This document shows, piece after piece, positions 12,376 to 23,606 of a stretch of 64,000 bases of DNA. The position numbers and the translations under genes are program-made. The stretch lies in the NCBI RefSeq assembly GCF_009905375.1, contig NC_133649.1, positions 234,698,201 to 234,762,200 of the forward strand, in the 5' to 3' direction. This DNA is from Apium graveolens (taxonomy: Eukaryota > Streptophyta > Magnoliopsida > Apiales > Apiaceae). The notes beneath the pieces are model-generated. The model made no database searches. It was given only the letters and a program-made list of their open reading frames with translations, and was not told the DNA's origin. Within the stretch, counting starts at the first letter, position 1. Each line of letters begins with the position of its first letter.

Positions 12376-13247
12376 CTAAGAAAAGAAATGAGGGTAATTT
12401 TCTTGCATATCACTTTCTAGCTCCCAGGTTGATTCTTCAACCTTTGGGTTTCTCCACAATACTCTTACTAACATTACAACTTTATTCGTGAACACCTTAT
12501 CTCTTTCTTCTAGAATCTCTATTGGACTCTCTACATAAGACAAATCTGCCTGAAGTTCTATTGGCTCGTACGCAATTACATTCCTGGAATCTGTATTATA
12601 CTTCTTAAGCATTGATACATGAAAGACATTATGAATGTGCTCCATATGTGGGGGTAATGTCAATTCGTAGGCTACCTTGCCGATACACTTCAAAATTTCA
12701 ATAGTTCCGACGTATCTAGGACTCAGCTTTCTTTTCTTTCCAAATCTCGTCAATCCTTTCCACGGTGACACTTTCAACAATACTAAATCTCTATCTTTAA
12801 ATTCCATATCCTTTCTTGATTGATCTGCATATTTTCTCTTTTGGTCTTGGGCTTCAATTAACCATTTCTGAATTACTTCAACAACTTCTTTTGTTTGTTG
12901 CACCAATTCGGGGCCAAGTATCTTGCGTTCTCCTACTTCATCCTAATATACTGGTGATTGACATTTACGTCCATAAAGGGCTTCGTAGGGCGGCATACCA
13001 ATGCTGGCATGGTAACTGTTGTTGTACGCAAATTCGACTAAGGGTAAATGCTCGTCCCAACTTCCTTTGAAATCAATAGCACAAACACGTAACATATCCT
13101 CAATTATCTGAATCGTTCTCTCGCTTTGGCCATCGGTTTGTGGATGGTAAGCTGTACTCATATTTAATCTGGTTCCCAAACATTCTTGAAAACTTCTCCA
13201 AAATCTCAAATTAAATCTTGGATCTCGATCGGATACGATAGACACAA
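12376..13247 (-). pseudogene. Element A integrase second half with chromodomain-like end
   Basis: Reading from 13247 leftward: [10 protein letters not shown] (second catalytic aspartate region), [13 protein letters not shown] (region of the catalytic glutamate) and [19 protein letters not shown]. After a break between 12943 and 12906 come the C-terminal domain (FKDRDLVLLKVSPWKGL, LSPRYVGTIEIL) and a chromodomain-like end (VLWRNPKVEESTWELE). Ends at the stop at 12376-12378. The 5' part of the gene lies beyond the inserted array, at 18408-18958. Inactive because of the insertion, a frameshift and a stop. Confidence 0.88.
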
Positions 13248-14429
13248 TGTAATATCCCGTAATTTTCAGAATTAGATTAATAATTGAATAATATAATAGA
13301 AGGATTAAAATTTGATAAGGACCAAGATTTAAAATTGAATTAGAGTAATGGGCTTAAAATTTGGATCAGATTCTAATATAGATAACTTGTAGGTTTAGAA
13401 ATAGGGTTTTGTATCGTTATAAATAGATCCTATTTGTTTTCCTCGTTTTTACTATAAAATTCGTAGGGCTCTTCTCAACATAATTTAGCAGTCTTGTAAA
13501 ATTCGTAGGAAATTCATCGTAAGTAGTAATTCAGTGATCCTGGACTTTTCGGAAAGATCTTTTCGTTATCTACAACTTTCGTGTTTGTATTTTTCAGGAT
13601 AGCGTCGTTTAGAGGGTCAAAAATGCTATATTCAGATCTGATCAGGCTTTAAGGTAAGTACTTTTTGACTTATTTTTATTTTCAGAAAAGTTTTGATACT
13701 CTAATTTTTGAATTTCATATAAGATATACGAATTCTGTTTCGAACTGTATAAGAAATAAGATATGAGAATCTTTTGAAACCCAGTCTTTACGTATTCGAA
13801 CCCGTTCGTAATTTACGCTATAATTCCGAAACTAGCCTTAGATACCCTTAGTAGGCGCACAAGTGTGCAACTTTAGATAACTATTAAGGGCGCGTAATTA
13901 TTGAACTTTAGATGCTGACCACTGGCAAAGTGTGGTATAAAGAATAAGAATAAGAATTAGATGCCGGCTACTGGCAAAGTGTGGCCGTAGATCAAGACTG
14001 TGGTATTTAATAAGAATTATCGTTTCGTTCTGTTTTACTCTATTATAAATTCTGCTCTGTTTTAAATTCTGAATTTTGAACTATAAAACTTTGGGTTGGA
14101 TCTACTTTAAAAATTGTTTTACAAAATTATTATTATTTTAGGAAAAAAATATTTTATTAAAACACCCATTATTTTCCGGTTAAATAGTAATTCAGTTTGT
14201 ACTTGCTGGGCTTTGTAGCTCATCCTTTTAATATTTCAGGTTTCGCCTAAGAGTTTCGAGTTGGATATCATTGGAGTTTCGATGACTTAAAATTAGAGTA
14301 GATTGACTTTTGGACTTCCGTTAGCTGCGCATTCGTATTGTCACCATTGTAATAGAATTTTGGTTTAATAATTGAATTTTGTATTAGTTTTGATTTAGAA
14401 TTAATTGTCCGGAAGTGCGGGATGTTACA
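13248..14429 (+). repeat. Array LTR 1 (1182 bp)
   Basis: Starts TGTAATATCCCG and ends GGGATGTTACA. TATA box TATAAATAG at 13418-13426. Carries an internal near-duplication (GATGCCGAC/GGC, ACTGGCAAAGTGTGG) near 13910-13985. Confidence 0.85.
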
Positions 14430-14602
14430 GTTGGTATCAAGAGCAGGTTGTCTCTCGGATTGTGTTAGGCATGAGACTAGTACATTCCCTAGGTATCGAT
14501 CTTGTGGACCATAGTTATGTTTGACCTATAGGATATTAGAGGCGGTAAATGTATAGGACTGTTGTGAATTTGGGGACTAAATTCTTTTTAAGGAGGGTAG
14601 AA
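14430..14602 (+). other. Array internal domain 1 (173 bp)
   Basis: Primer-binding-like TGGTATCAAGAGC at 14432-14444 (one extra A relative to the usual initiator-Met-type TGGTATCAGAGC) and a purine tract just before 14603. The sequence near the tract ('gaatttggggactaaattc') resembles the end of chromovirus pol, pointing to derivation from a gypsy element. Confidence 0.8.
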
Positions 14603-15784
14603 TGTAATATTATGTAATTTTTAGAATTAGATTAATAATTGAATAATTGAATAAAAGGATTAAAATTTGATAAGGACTAGGATTTAAAATTGAATTAGAG
14701 TAATAAGCTTAAAATTTGGATCAGATTCTAATATGGATAACTTGTACATTAAGAAATAGGGTTTTGTATCATTATAAATAGACCCTATTTATTTTCCTCG
14801 TTTTTATTATAAAATTCGTAGGGCTCTTCTTAGCATAATTCAGCAGTCTTGTAAAATTCGTAAGAAATTCATCGTAAGTTGGAATTCAGTGATCATGAAT
14901 TTTCGGAAAGATCTTTTCATTCTCTACAACTTTTGTGTTTCATGTTTTTCAAGATAACATTATTTAGAGGGTCAAAAAGGCTATATTCATATCTGATCAG
15001 GCTTTAAGGTAAGTACTTTTTGACTTATTTTTATTTTCGGAAAAGTTTTGATACTCTAATTTTCGAATTTCGTATAAGATATAAAAATTCTGTTTCAAAC
15101 TGTATAAGAAATAAGATACGAGAATATTTTGAAACCCAGTCTCTGCCTTTTCGAACCCGTTCATAATTTATGTTATAATTTTGGAACTAGCCTTGGATAC
15201 CCTTAGTAGGCGCACAAGTGTGCAACTTTAGATACCTATTAAGGGCGTGTAATTATTGAACTTTAGATGCCGACCACTGGAAAAGTGTGGTATAAAGAAT
15301 AAGAATAAGAATTAGATGCCGGCTACTGGCAAAATGTGGCCGTAGATCAAGATTGTGGTATTTAATAAGAATTATCGTTTCGTTCTGTTTTACTCTATTA
15401 TAAATTCTGCTCTGTTTTAAATTCTAAATTTTGAACTATAAAACTTTGGGTTGGATCTACTTTAAAAATTGTTTTACAAAATTATTATTATTTTAGGAAA
15501 AAAATATTTTATTAAAACACCCATTATTTTCCGGTTAAATAGTAATTCAGTTTGTACTTGCTGGGCTTTGTAGCTCATGCTTTTAATATTTCAGGTTTCG
15601 CCTAAGAGTTTCGAGTTGGATATCATTGGAGTTTCAAGGACTTAGAAGTGGAGTAGATTGACTTTTGGACTTCCGTTAGCTGCGCGTTCGTATTGTCACC
15701 ATTGTAATAGAATTTCGGTTTAATAATTGGATTTTGTGTTAGTTTTGATTTAGAATTAATAGTCCGGAAGTGCGGGATGTTACA
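14603..15784 (+). repeat. Array LTR 2 (1182 bp)
   Basis: Same length as LTR 1. The start is altered (TGTAATATTATG instead of TGTAATATCCCG); the end is GGGATGTTACA. Confidence 0.85.
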
Positions 15785-15957
15785 GTTGGTATCAAGAGCA
15801 GGCTGTCCTTCGGATTGTGTTAGGTATGGGACTAGTACATTTTCTAGGTATCGATCTTGTGGACCATAGTTAAGTTTGACCTATAGGTTATTAGAGGCGG
15901 TAGATGTATAGGACTGTTGTGAATTTGGGGACCAAATTCTTTTTAAGGAGGGTAGTA
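15785..15957 (+). other. Array internal domain 2 (173 bp)
   Basis: Same layout and length as internal domain 1: primer-like site directly after the LTR and a purine tract directly before the next LTR. No coding capacity. Confidence 0.8.
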
Positions 15958-17142
15958 TGTAATATCCCGTAATTTTTAGAATTAGATTAATAATTGAATA
16001 ATAGAATAAAAGGATTAAAATTTGATAAGGACTAGGATTTAAAATTGAATTAGAGTAATGGGCTTAAAATTTGGATCAGATTCTAATATGGATAACTTGT
16101 AGGTTAAAAAATAGGGTTTTGTATAGTTATAAATAGATCCTATTTATTTTCCTCATTTTTATTATAAAATTTGTAGGGCTTTTCTTAGCATAATTCAACA
16201 GCCTTGTAAAATTCGTAGGAAATTCATCCTAAGTCGGAATTCGGTGATCCTAGACTTTTCGGAAAGATCTTTTCGTTCTCTGCAACTTTCGTGTTTCGTG
16301 TTTTTAAGATATCGTCATTTAGAGGGTCAAAAAAGCTATATTCAGATCTGATCAGGCTTTAAGGTAAGTACTTTTTGACTTACTTTTATTTTCAGAAAAG
16401 TTTTGATCCTCTGATTTTCGAATTTCGTATGAGATATAAGAATTCTGTTTCGAATTGTATAAGTAAATAAGATACGAGAATCTTTTGAAACCCAGTCTCT
16501 ACGTTTTCGAACCTGTTCAAAATTTACGCTATAATTCCGGAACTAGCCTTAAATACCCTTAGTAGGCGCACAAGTGTGCAACTTTAGATACCTATTAAGG
16601 ACTCGTAATTATTGAACTTTAGATGCCGACCACTGGCAAAATATGGTATAAAAAATAAGAATAAGAATTAGATGCCGGGTACTGGCAAAGTGTGGCCGTA
16701 GATCAAGACTGTGGTATTTAATAAGAATTATCATTTTGTTCTGTGTTACTCTATTATAAATTCTGCTCTGTTTTAAATTCTGAATTTTGAACTATAAAAC
16801 TTTGGGTTGGATCTACTTTAAAAATTGTTTTACAATATTATTATTGTTTTGAGGAAAAATAATATTTTATTAAAATAACCATTATTTTCCGGTTAAATAG
16901 TAAGTCAATTTGTACTTGCGGGGCTTTGTAGCTCATCCTTTTAATATTTCAGGTTTCGCCTAAGAGTTTCGAGTTGGATATCATTGGAGTTTCGAGGACT
17001 TGGAATTGGAGTAGATTGACTTTTGGACTTCCGTTAGCTGCGCGTTCGTATTGTCACCATTGTAATAGAATTTTGGTTTAATAATTGGATTTTTTATTAG
17101 TTTTGATTTAGAATTAATAGTCCGGAAGTGCGGGCTGTTACA
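15958..17142 (+). repeat. Array LTR 3 (1185 bp)
   Basis: Starts TGTAATATCCCG and ends GGGCTGTTACA; scattered substitutions against the other copies. Confidence 0.85.
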
Positions 17143-17314
17143 GTTGGTATCAAGAACAGGCTGTCCTTAGGATTGTGTTAGGCATGAGACTAGTACATTC
17201 CCTAGGTATCGATCCTGTGGACCATAGTTAAGTTTGACCTATAGGATATTAGAGGTGGTAGATGTATAGGACTGTTGTGAATTTGGGATCTAATTCTTTT
17301 TAAGGAGGGTAGTA
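17143..17314 (+). other. Array internal domain 3 (172 bp)
   Basis: As the other two. The primer-like site is altered (TGGTATCAAGAAC). Confidence 0.8.
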
Positions 17315-18407
17315 TGTAATATCCCGTCATTTTTAGAATTAGATTAATAATTGAATAATAGAATAAAAGGATTAAAATTTGATAATGACTAGGATTTAAA
17401 ATTGAATTAGAGTAATGGGATTAAACTTTGGATCAGATTCTAATATGGATAACTTGTAGGTTAATAAATAGGGTTTTGTATCGTTATAAATAGATCCTAT
17501 TTTTTTTCTCGTTTTTATTATAAAATTCGTAGGGCTCTTCTCAGCATAATTCAGCAGTCTTGTAAAATTCGTAGGAAATTCATCGTAAGTCAGAATTCAA
17601 TGATCCTGGACTTTTCGGATAAATCTTTTCATTTTGTACAACTTTCGTGTTTTGCGTTTTACAATATATTGTCATTTAGAGGGTCAAAAATGATATATTC
17701 AGATCTGATCAGGCTTTAAGGTAAGTACTTTTTGACTTACTTTTATTTTCGGAAAAGTTTTGATACTCTAATTTTCGAATTTCGTATAAGATATAAGAAT
17801 TATGTTTCGAACTGTATAAGAAATAAGACACGGGAATCTTTTGAAACCTAGTCTCTACGTTTTCGAACCCGTTCGTAATTTACGCTATAATTCCGGAACT
17901 AGCCTTAGATACCCTTAGTAGGCGCACAAGTGTGCAACTTTAGATACCTATTAAGGGCGCGTAATTATTGAACTATAGATGCCGACCACTGGGAAAGTGT
18001 GGTATTAAGAATAAGAATAAGAATTAGATGTCGGCTACTGGCAAAGTGTGGCCGTAGATCAAGACTGTGGTATTTTATAAGAATTATCGTTTCGTTTAGT
18101 ATTATAGATCAAGACTGAGGAAATTTTTTATTTATTAAAACACCCATTATTTTCCGGTTAAATAGTAAGTCAATTTGTACTTGCTGGGCTTTGTAGCTTA
18201 TCCTTTTAATATTTCAGGTTTCGCCTATGAGTTTCGAGTTGGATATTATTGGAGTTTCGAGGACTTAGAATTGGAGTAGATTGACTTTTGGACTTCCGTT
18301 AGCTGCGCGTTCGTATTGTCACCATTGTAATAGAATTTCAGTTTAATACTTGGATTTCGTATTAGTTTTGATTTAGAATTAATAGTTTGGAAATGCGAGT
18401 TGTAACA
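17315..18407 (+). repeat. Array LTR 4 (1093 bp, internally deleted)
   Basis: Begins TGTAATATCCCG. Near 18090-18130 a block present in the other copies is missing. It ends GAGTTGTAACA, followed by the flank CACAG. Confidence 0.85.
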
Positions 18408-18958
18408 CACAGGAACTCCATGATGAACTACTATTTCTTTCAGATACATGTGAACCAACTGTCCAATGAAAACCTTTCATTAATTGACAGAAAATGAGCT
18501 GATTTAGTATATCTGTCCACTATAACCCAAATGGCATCGTGGTTCACTTTTGTCCTTAGTAATCCGACTATAAAGTTTATAGAAATATGCTCCCACTTCC
18601 ATTCTGGAATCTCTAATGGTTGTAATAGTCCACTTGGTCTCTGGTGCTCTGCCTTGACCCTCTGACACATATAACATTTGCTAACCCATTCCATAATTTC
18701 TCTTTTCATGTCTAGCCACCAATAATTTTCCTTTAAATCTCTGTACATCTTGGTACTCCCTGGGTGGATTGAATACCTTGAATTGTGAGCTTCCTGTAAA
18801 ATTTCGTTCTTCAACTCTGTCACTGGTGGAATAAAAATTCTGGAAGAAAACCCGAGAATACCTTGATCATCCTTTTGAGTACACAACTCCTCTCCTACCA
18901 AACGATTGATATCTTGATCCATCACTTCTTCCTGACACTTCTTTATCTTTTCTAACAA
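18408..18958 (-). pseudogene. Element A integrase first half
   Basis: Zinc-binding HHCC motif is complete in the reading from 18958: H58, H65, C95 and C98 of the 172-residue stretch. The catalytic core starts with WKWEHISINFIVGL, where the first catalytic aspartate (normally M/I-D-F) is asparagine (residue 128, codon AAC). Near 18455 a frameshift separates the core from HMYLKEIVVHHGVPV, after which the array interrupts the gene; the protein resumes at 13247 with SIVSDRDP. Inactive from three independent lesions. Confidence 0.88.
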
Positions 18959-18964
18959 CTTTGG

Positions 18965-19553
18965 CTAAAAAGTCATACCATACATCTTTGCTTCATTAGG
19001 CTTGCAAATTCTGACCTCCAATTCTAATTTCTGAAATTCCTTGTATAACTCTTCTGGTACTGTCGACACGTTCAATTTCTCCTTTCGGATTAACGCGTCT
19101 GCCACAACATTTGCTTTACCTGGGTGATAGTTAATCGTACAGTCGTAGTCCTTGACCAACTCCAACCATCTTATCTGTCTCATGTTGAGTTCCTTATGCG
19201 TAAATATGTCTTTCAAACTTTTATATTCCATATAAATCTCACATCTTTCTCCATATAATAATGTCTTCAAATCTTCTAAGTGAATACTATGGCCGCTAGC
19301 TCCAAATATGAGTATGATACTTCTGCTTATGAGGTTTCAGTTTCCCAGACGCATAAGCAATGACTATATCGTGCTGCATCAAAACACAACCTAATCCCTT
19401 ATGAGAAGCATCACTATAGATTACAAAATTTCCTTGATCATCTAGAAGTGACAAAACAGGTGCCGTGATTAATCCCTTCTTCAATTCTTGAAAACTCTCT
19501 TCACATTTCTCGTTCCATATAAACTTCTCATTTTTCCTGGTAAGCTTCGTCAA
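18965..19553 (-). pseudogene. Element A RNase H domain
   Basis: Ty3/gypsy RNase H, which degrades the RNA strand of the RNA-DNA hybrid. Legible landmarks: the RT-RNase H connector (FIWNEKCEESFQELKKGL), VIYSDASHKGLGCVLMQ with the first catalytic aspartate, [15 protein letters not shown], then after a break [20 protein letters not shown] and [14 protein letters not shown] break between 19296 and 19270 removes the usual tower of residues around the YPTHDLE-type motif. Confidence 0.85.
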
Positions 19554-19586
19554 AGGCGTCGCAATCTTTGAAAAATCTTGAACAAA

Positions 19587-20580
19587 TCATCGATAATATC
19601 CCGCTAATCCCAAGAAACTTCTCACTTCTGTTGGTGTTTTTGGCATTTCCCAATTTGTAATAGCTTCAATCTTTACTGGGTCCACTTTGATTCCTTCGTT
19701 ACTGACCATGTGTCCTAAGAACTGAACTTCCTGGAGCCAAAATTCACACTTTGAGAATTTAGCATACAACTTTTCCCTTCTTAAAATTTCCAAAGATATC
19801 CTTAAATGCTCTGCATGGTCTTCTGCTAACTTCGAGTAAATCAAAATATCATCTATAAATACAATGACAAACTTGTCCAAATATTCCTTGAAAATCCTGT
19901 TCATCAAGTCCATAAACGCTGCTGGGGCATTGGTTAATCCAAAAGACATCACTAAGAATTCATAATGACCGTACCTTGTTCTAAAAGTCGTCTTCAGTAT
20001 ATCTTCTGGTTTAATTTTTATTTGGTGATATCCGGATCTCAAATCATTCTTAAAAAAATACTTGGATCCCTTCAACTGGTCAAACATATCATCGATTCGA
20101 GGTAATGGATACTTATTCTTGATTGTAAGTATATTGAGCTCCCGATAGTCGATGCATAATCTCATGCTTTTATCCTTCTTCTTGAAAAATAATACCGGTG
20201 CTCCCCACGGGGACACACTGGGTCTAATCACTCTTTTATCTAACAACTCTTGCAACTTCTTCGTTAAGTCCTTCATTTCAATGGGAGCCATTCTATACGG
20301 GGATTTGGATACTGGTTCCATTCCAGGTGCTAAGTCGAATTGTAAACTCAATTTCTCTATCTGGAGGAAGTCCTGGTAACTCGTCTGGGAACACATTTGG
20401 AAATTCATTTACTACCGGAATATCTTCAAATTTTGATGGCTCCTGATTTCTATCAATCACGTAAGCAATAAAATACTCACATCCTTGTTGTAGTAGCTTC
20501 CTAGCTTGAATCATCGTTAGGAACTTCTTTGTTTGCCTCTGACCTTTAAACGTTACTACTTTCTCGTCAGGCGTCTTCAA
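19587..20580 (-). pseudogene. Element A reverse transcriptase
   Basis: The best preserved gene of [50 protein letters not shown] and the catalytic [10 protein letters not shown] are all present in one open stretch (20408-19587). In the block FKNDL the usual S-K-I/M-D aspartate context is retained as N-D. The upstream connector from protease ([14 protein letters not shown]) reads in another frame, with a one-base shift near 20340. The end at 19587 lacks an open connection to RNase H. Confidence 0.88.
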
Positions 20581-20582
20581 AA

Positions 20583-20966
20583 TTACCTTTTTATACGACA
20601 GTCTATCTGAGCATCGTGCTTAGATAGCCAGTCCATTCCTAAATTAATGTCAAACTCTCCTAACTTAAATGGTATCAGATCCACATAAAATTTATTACCA
20701 GAAATTTCAATCTCAAAGTTCACACATACTTGATTAACAGATACACGTTCTTGATTTGCTAGTTCCACAGTCATTATTTCATTTAACCATTCAACTGGAC
20801 AATTTAACTTATTAACAAAATTGTAAGAAATAAATGATCGAGTTGCTCCCGAATCTACTAACACTTTGGCACATAAAGAATTCACAATAAGCGTACCTGT
20901 CACAATGTCAGTGTCCTGGATAGCGTCCTTCAGACATGTCAAAAACTCTCTTTCTAGGAGGCTCAT
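20583..20966 (-). pseudogene. Element A aspartic protease
   Basis: Retropepsin-like domain that matures the polyprotein. The active-site segment VLVDSGATRSFIS is intact, followed by the downstream hydrophobic stretch ending in INLGMDWLSKHDAQIDC. The frame is open for 127 residues and overlaps the end of the gag reading in another frame, so the gag-pro link is broken. Confidence 0.85.
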
Positions 20967-22162
20967 TTACTACTGGAGTGGATCCTATGATTATCAATAC
21001 ATTACTAACTGGGGATGATGTCTTGCAATCCCTTGATATATGTCCTGGCTTTCCGCACTTAAAACATGTAAATCCAATTACCGGAACCTTGACTGCGGGA
21101 TTCCGAATAGGCTGGTCCTTATTTACTGGCTCTCTGGCTGGCTGATTACGACACTCCTTTGAATAGTGCCCTTTCTGATTACATCTATAACAAACCACAT
21201 TCAACTTGTTACAAACTCCTCCATGTTTCTTTCCGCATACCTGGCAATCAAGTAAAGTTATCCTTTGTTAGTTTGGCTGGTTCCCAGTGGCTGGACGGTT
21301 GCCTTGTCCTCCGTCACCTGCATTTTGCTTCTTAAAATTAAAATTTTTCCCTGGATGAAACTTGCCTTTCTTTTAGTTAAAATTTGGAAACTTCCTTACT
21401 TGTGACTGTCCTTCATTTTCTTCAAACTTCCTCTTCTTACTCTCTCTCTCTCCTTCTGTGACATTTCACTCTCCATCCCAGCAATCATAGCCTTCCGTAT
21501 AACTCCTGCATACGTGTCCAATTCAAATATGGCTACATTTCCTCTAATCCATGGCTTAAGACCCTGCTGAAATCTATTAGTTTTCTTCCTATCATTATCC
21601 ACATACGACTGTACAAACCTTGACAATTCTTCAAACTTACTTTCATAGTCCGCTACTGACATATTTCCCTGTTTTAACACCAGAAACTTCAATTCTATTT
21701 GATCCTGAACAAACTGAGGAAAATACTTCTCTAGAAATAACTCCTTGAATCTTTCTCAAGTAATAACATCCGTACTTTCCAATGTCTTAACAGTCTCCCA
21801 TAAGTAGGTGGCTTCATTCTTGAAATAATAACTTACAAACTCAACTTTCTGTTCATCTTTCACCTTAACCAAATAAAATAACTTCTCTTTCTCCTTTAAC
21901 CAAACTCTCGCTTCAATCGGATCTAAAGAGCCTTTGAATTCCGGTGGATTCACCGCCTGAAAAGTCTTAAAAGTTACCAGAGGATTGGTCTGTCTTTGCT
22001 GTTTTGAGTCAGGTTGATTGTTTGTTGAGCCAAGATCTGGAGAATCTGGGCTACTGTTGGTTATATAGGACTTGGATTTACATTCTGGTTATTGTTGTCT
22101 TGGTTGTTGTTGTTGGTTTCTTCATTCTGGTTGGTAGAACGGGTATTTCTTCTGGGAGGTAT
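20908..22162 (-). pseudogene. Element A gag (capsid and nucleocapsid)
   Basis: The start codon position reads ATA instead of ATG (22162-22160), upstream of PPRRNTR. Capsid signatures NPPEFKGSLDPIEARVWL and, after breaks, LKQGNMSVADYESKFEELSRF are present. The nucleocapsid end has two CX2CX4HX4C zinc knuckles (CYRCNQKGHYSKEC and CFKCGKPGHISRDC). The open stretches 21953-21756, 21692-21396 and 21204-20908 are separated by stops and shifts. Typical chromovirus gag organisation. Confidence 0.83.
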
Positions 22163-22643
22163 TTTCTATAAAGAATCAAACAACTTATTTAGCCTTTAAA
22201 TCAAATCCTTTTTATGAAAAGTTTTTATAAAATAAAAATATCTTTTTTTTTAAAAACATTTGTAATAGTTGAACTAAGTAAATTGCATGCTTCTTTACAT
22301 AATGTAAACAGTTAAGGGGATAGGGTACATGGTATCACAAGAGTTTATAACTGGTGCAGTAAATAAATTAAGATAAAACAAGTGCAGTGATGTAAATGAC
22401 AATGCTGGAAAAGAAAAAGGTACTGATATATATTAAAGTTTTGGTAGTACAAGCGTGAAAATGCTTCAGCAAAAGAAAAAGGGTACAACAAGCCTACACA
22501 CTAATCAGCAAGTCTAGTCTAGACATACAAGCCAAAAGTCCGCCGATACATACTACACACTAATGTACATATAAAAGCTACCACATCAACTCTGTCTCAA
22601 CATCTCTGTCTCTGCATCTGTCTCTGCATCTCTGTCGTCCAAC
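22163..22643. other. Leader between pre-gag ORF and gag of element A
   Basis: AT-rich, no ORF in support. Position corresponds to the untranslated region between the pre-gag reading frame and gag. Confidence 0.4.
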
Positions 22644-23153
22644 TCATGGCAAATCTGGACCTCCGATCTCCTCAAGCTCCTCTAAAACCCACTTAGCCCA
22701 CTCCACAAGAAAGTCAGGGGTAATATCCTCGTGAGTAGCTCTAGCTATCCTCACAACAACTGCTCTCCGAAACACCTAGATCCTCTCTCTAAGCTGCCTC
22801 TCACCATTCCCGATATCTCTGGTATGCATGATACGTAGTAAATCCTGGATCTATCCTCGTAGATGCTGCTGCTCAATAAGGCAAGCCTCAAACTGATGGT
22901 AAAGAACATGGTATGGAGAAAACTGAAAAGGTAAACCCGTAACTGAATGCCCAGTAGAGTCAGAATCAACAGGTGGGGGTCCTCGGATAGGTGGCCTCAT
23001 ACTAGGAGGTAGAATAGCTCGTAGTGGTACAACCATTGCAATAGAAGGTAGTATAGCTAACACCGGAGGAAGAACATGACGTGGATATGATGACAGTCCT
23101 CCGACTGAAGGCTCAGAATGATCAGCTGGTACTGGAATAAATGAATCTGCCAT
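22644..23153 (-). pseudogene. Pre-gag small ORF of element A
   Basis: A 170-codon reading frame between primer site and gag, starting MADSFIPVPADHSEPS, with a proline-rich middle (residues about 25-65) and a more charged C-terminal part ending GGPDLP. One in-frame TAG (22851-22853) interrupts it. Element B has a recognisable homologous start at 27247 (MADHIFLV..DHSEPSVRG). Not part of the canonical gag-pol; function unknown. Conservation between two elements suggests it was real. Confidence 0.6.
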
Positions 23154-23336
23154 CGCTGCTATCTGAAAATCATATCACAAGATAAGAATCTCTAACCACA
23201 AAATGAATCATACTAACACCTATTATAAAGTCGCACTCAACCTCTCGACGCTCTATCTTTCTATTTCTTACTTCTAATCCTAACAATCTACTCATTCCCA
23301 ACAATCTAGGCTTGTGTCAGTGACTTATAACATGTA

Positions 23337-23348
23337 GCTCTGATACCA
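23337..23348 (-). promoter_or_regulatory. Primer binding site of element A
   Basis: TGGTATCAGAGC on the minus strand, four bases from the end of the 5' LTR. Complementary to the 3' end of initiator methionine tRNA, as is usual in chromoviruses. Confidence 0.8.
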
Positions 23349-23352
23349 AACC

Positions 23353-23606
23353 TGTGACGCCCTCCAAACCCGTGTCAGAAGTTTGGGGTTCACAACATTC
23401 ACACACACACAATATATATACCTGCTCATGATAATAATAATAATAATATATGCAGCAACCCTACTTACCTTCATCCAAGGATCGCAACAGGTTAAAGTAT
23501 GTAGACAAGCCACAACTTACTTATATTACAAACGTTCCAAATCCCAACTAGCTCGCACACTTGATTGGGGATCCTCTCTACCAATAGGTTTCTTCTTAAC
23601 TGGAAA
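23353..23606 (-). repeat. 5' LTR of element A, first piece
   Basis: Matches 8882 onward of the 3' LTR, with a deletion of about 100 bp near 23555. It stops where the inverted LTR of element B begins. Confidence 0.82.

Larger units (their letters stand above)
13248..18407 (+). mobile_element. Tandem array of four LTRs with three tiny internal domains
   Basis: Structure: LTR 13248-14429, internal 14430-14602, LTR 14603-15784, internal 15785-15957, LTR 15958-17142, internal 17143-17314, LTR 17315-18407. Full LTRs are 1182-1185 bp; the fourth has lost about 90 bp near 18090-18130. Each internal domain is only 172-173 bp and holds a primer-site-like TGGTATCAAGAGC and a purine tract (TTTTAAGGAGGGTAG) with no coding capacity. 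One pair of near-identical five-base flanks (CACAA at 13243-13247 and CACAG at 18408-18412) surrounds the entire array, inside the integrase gene of element A. This is the arrangement of a TRIM-like non-autonomous element that became multimeric, although the LTRs are far longer than in typical TRIMs. Orientation is assigned from primer site and purine tract order. Confidence 0.85.
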
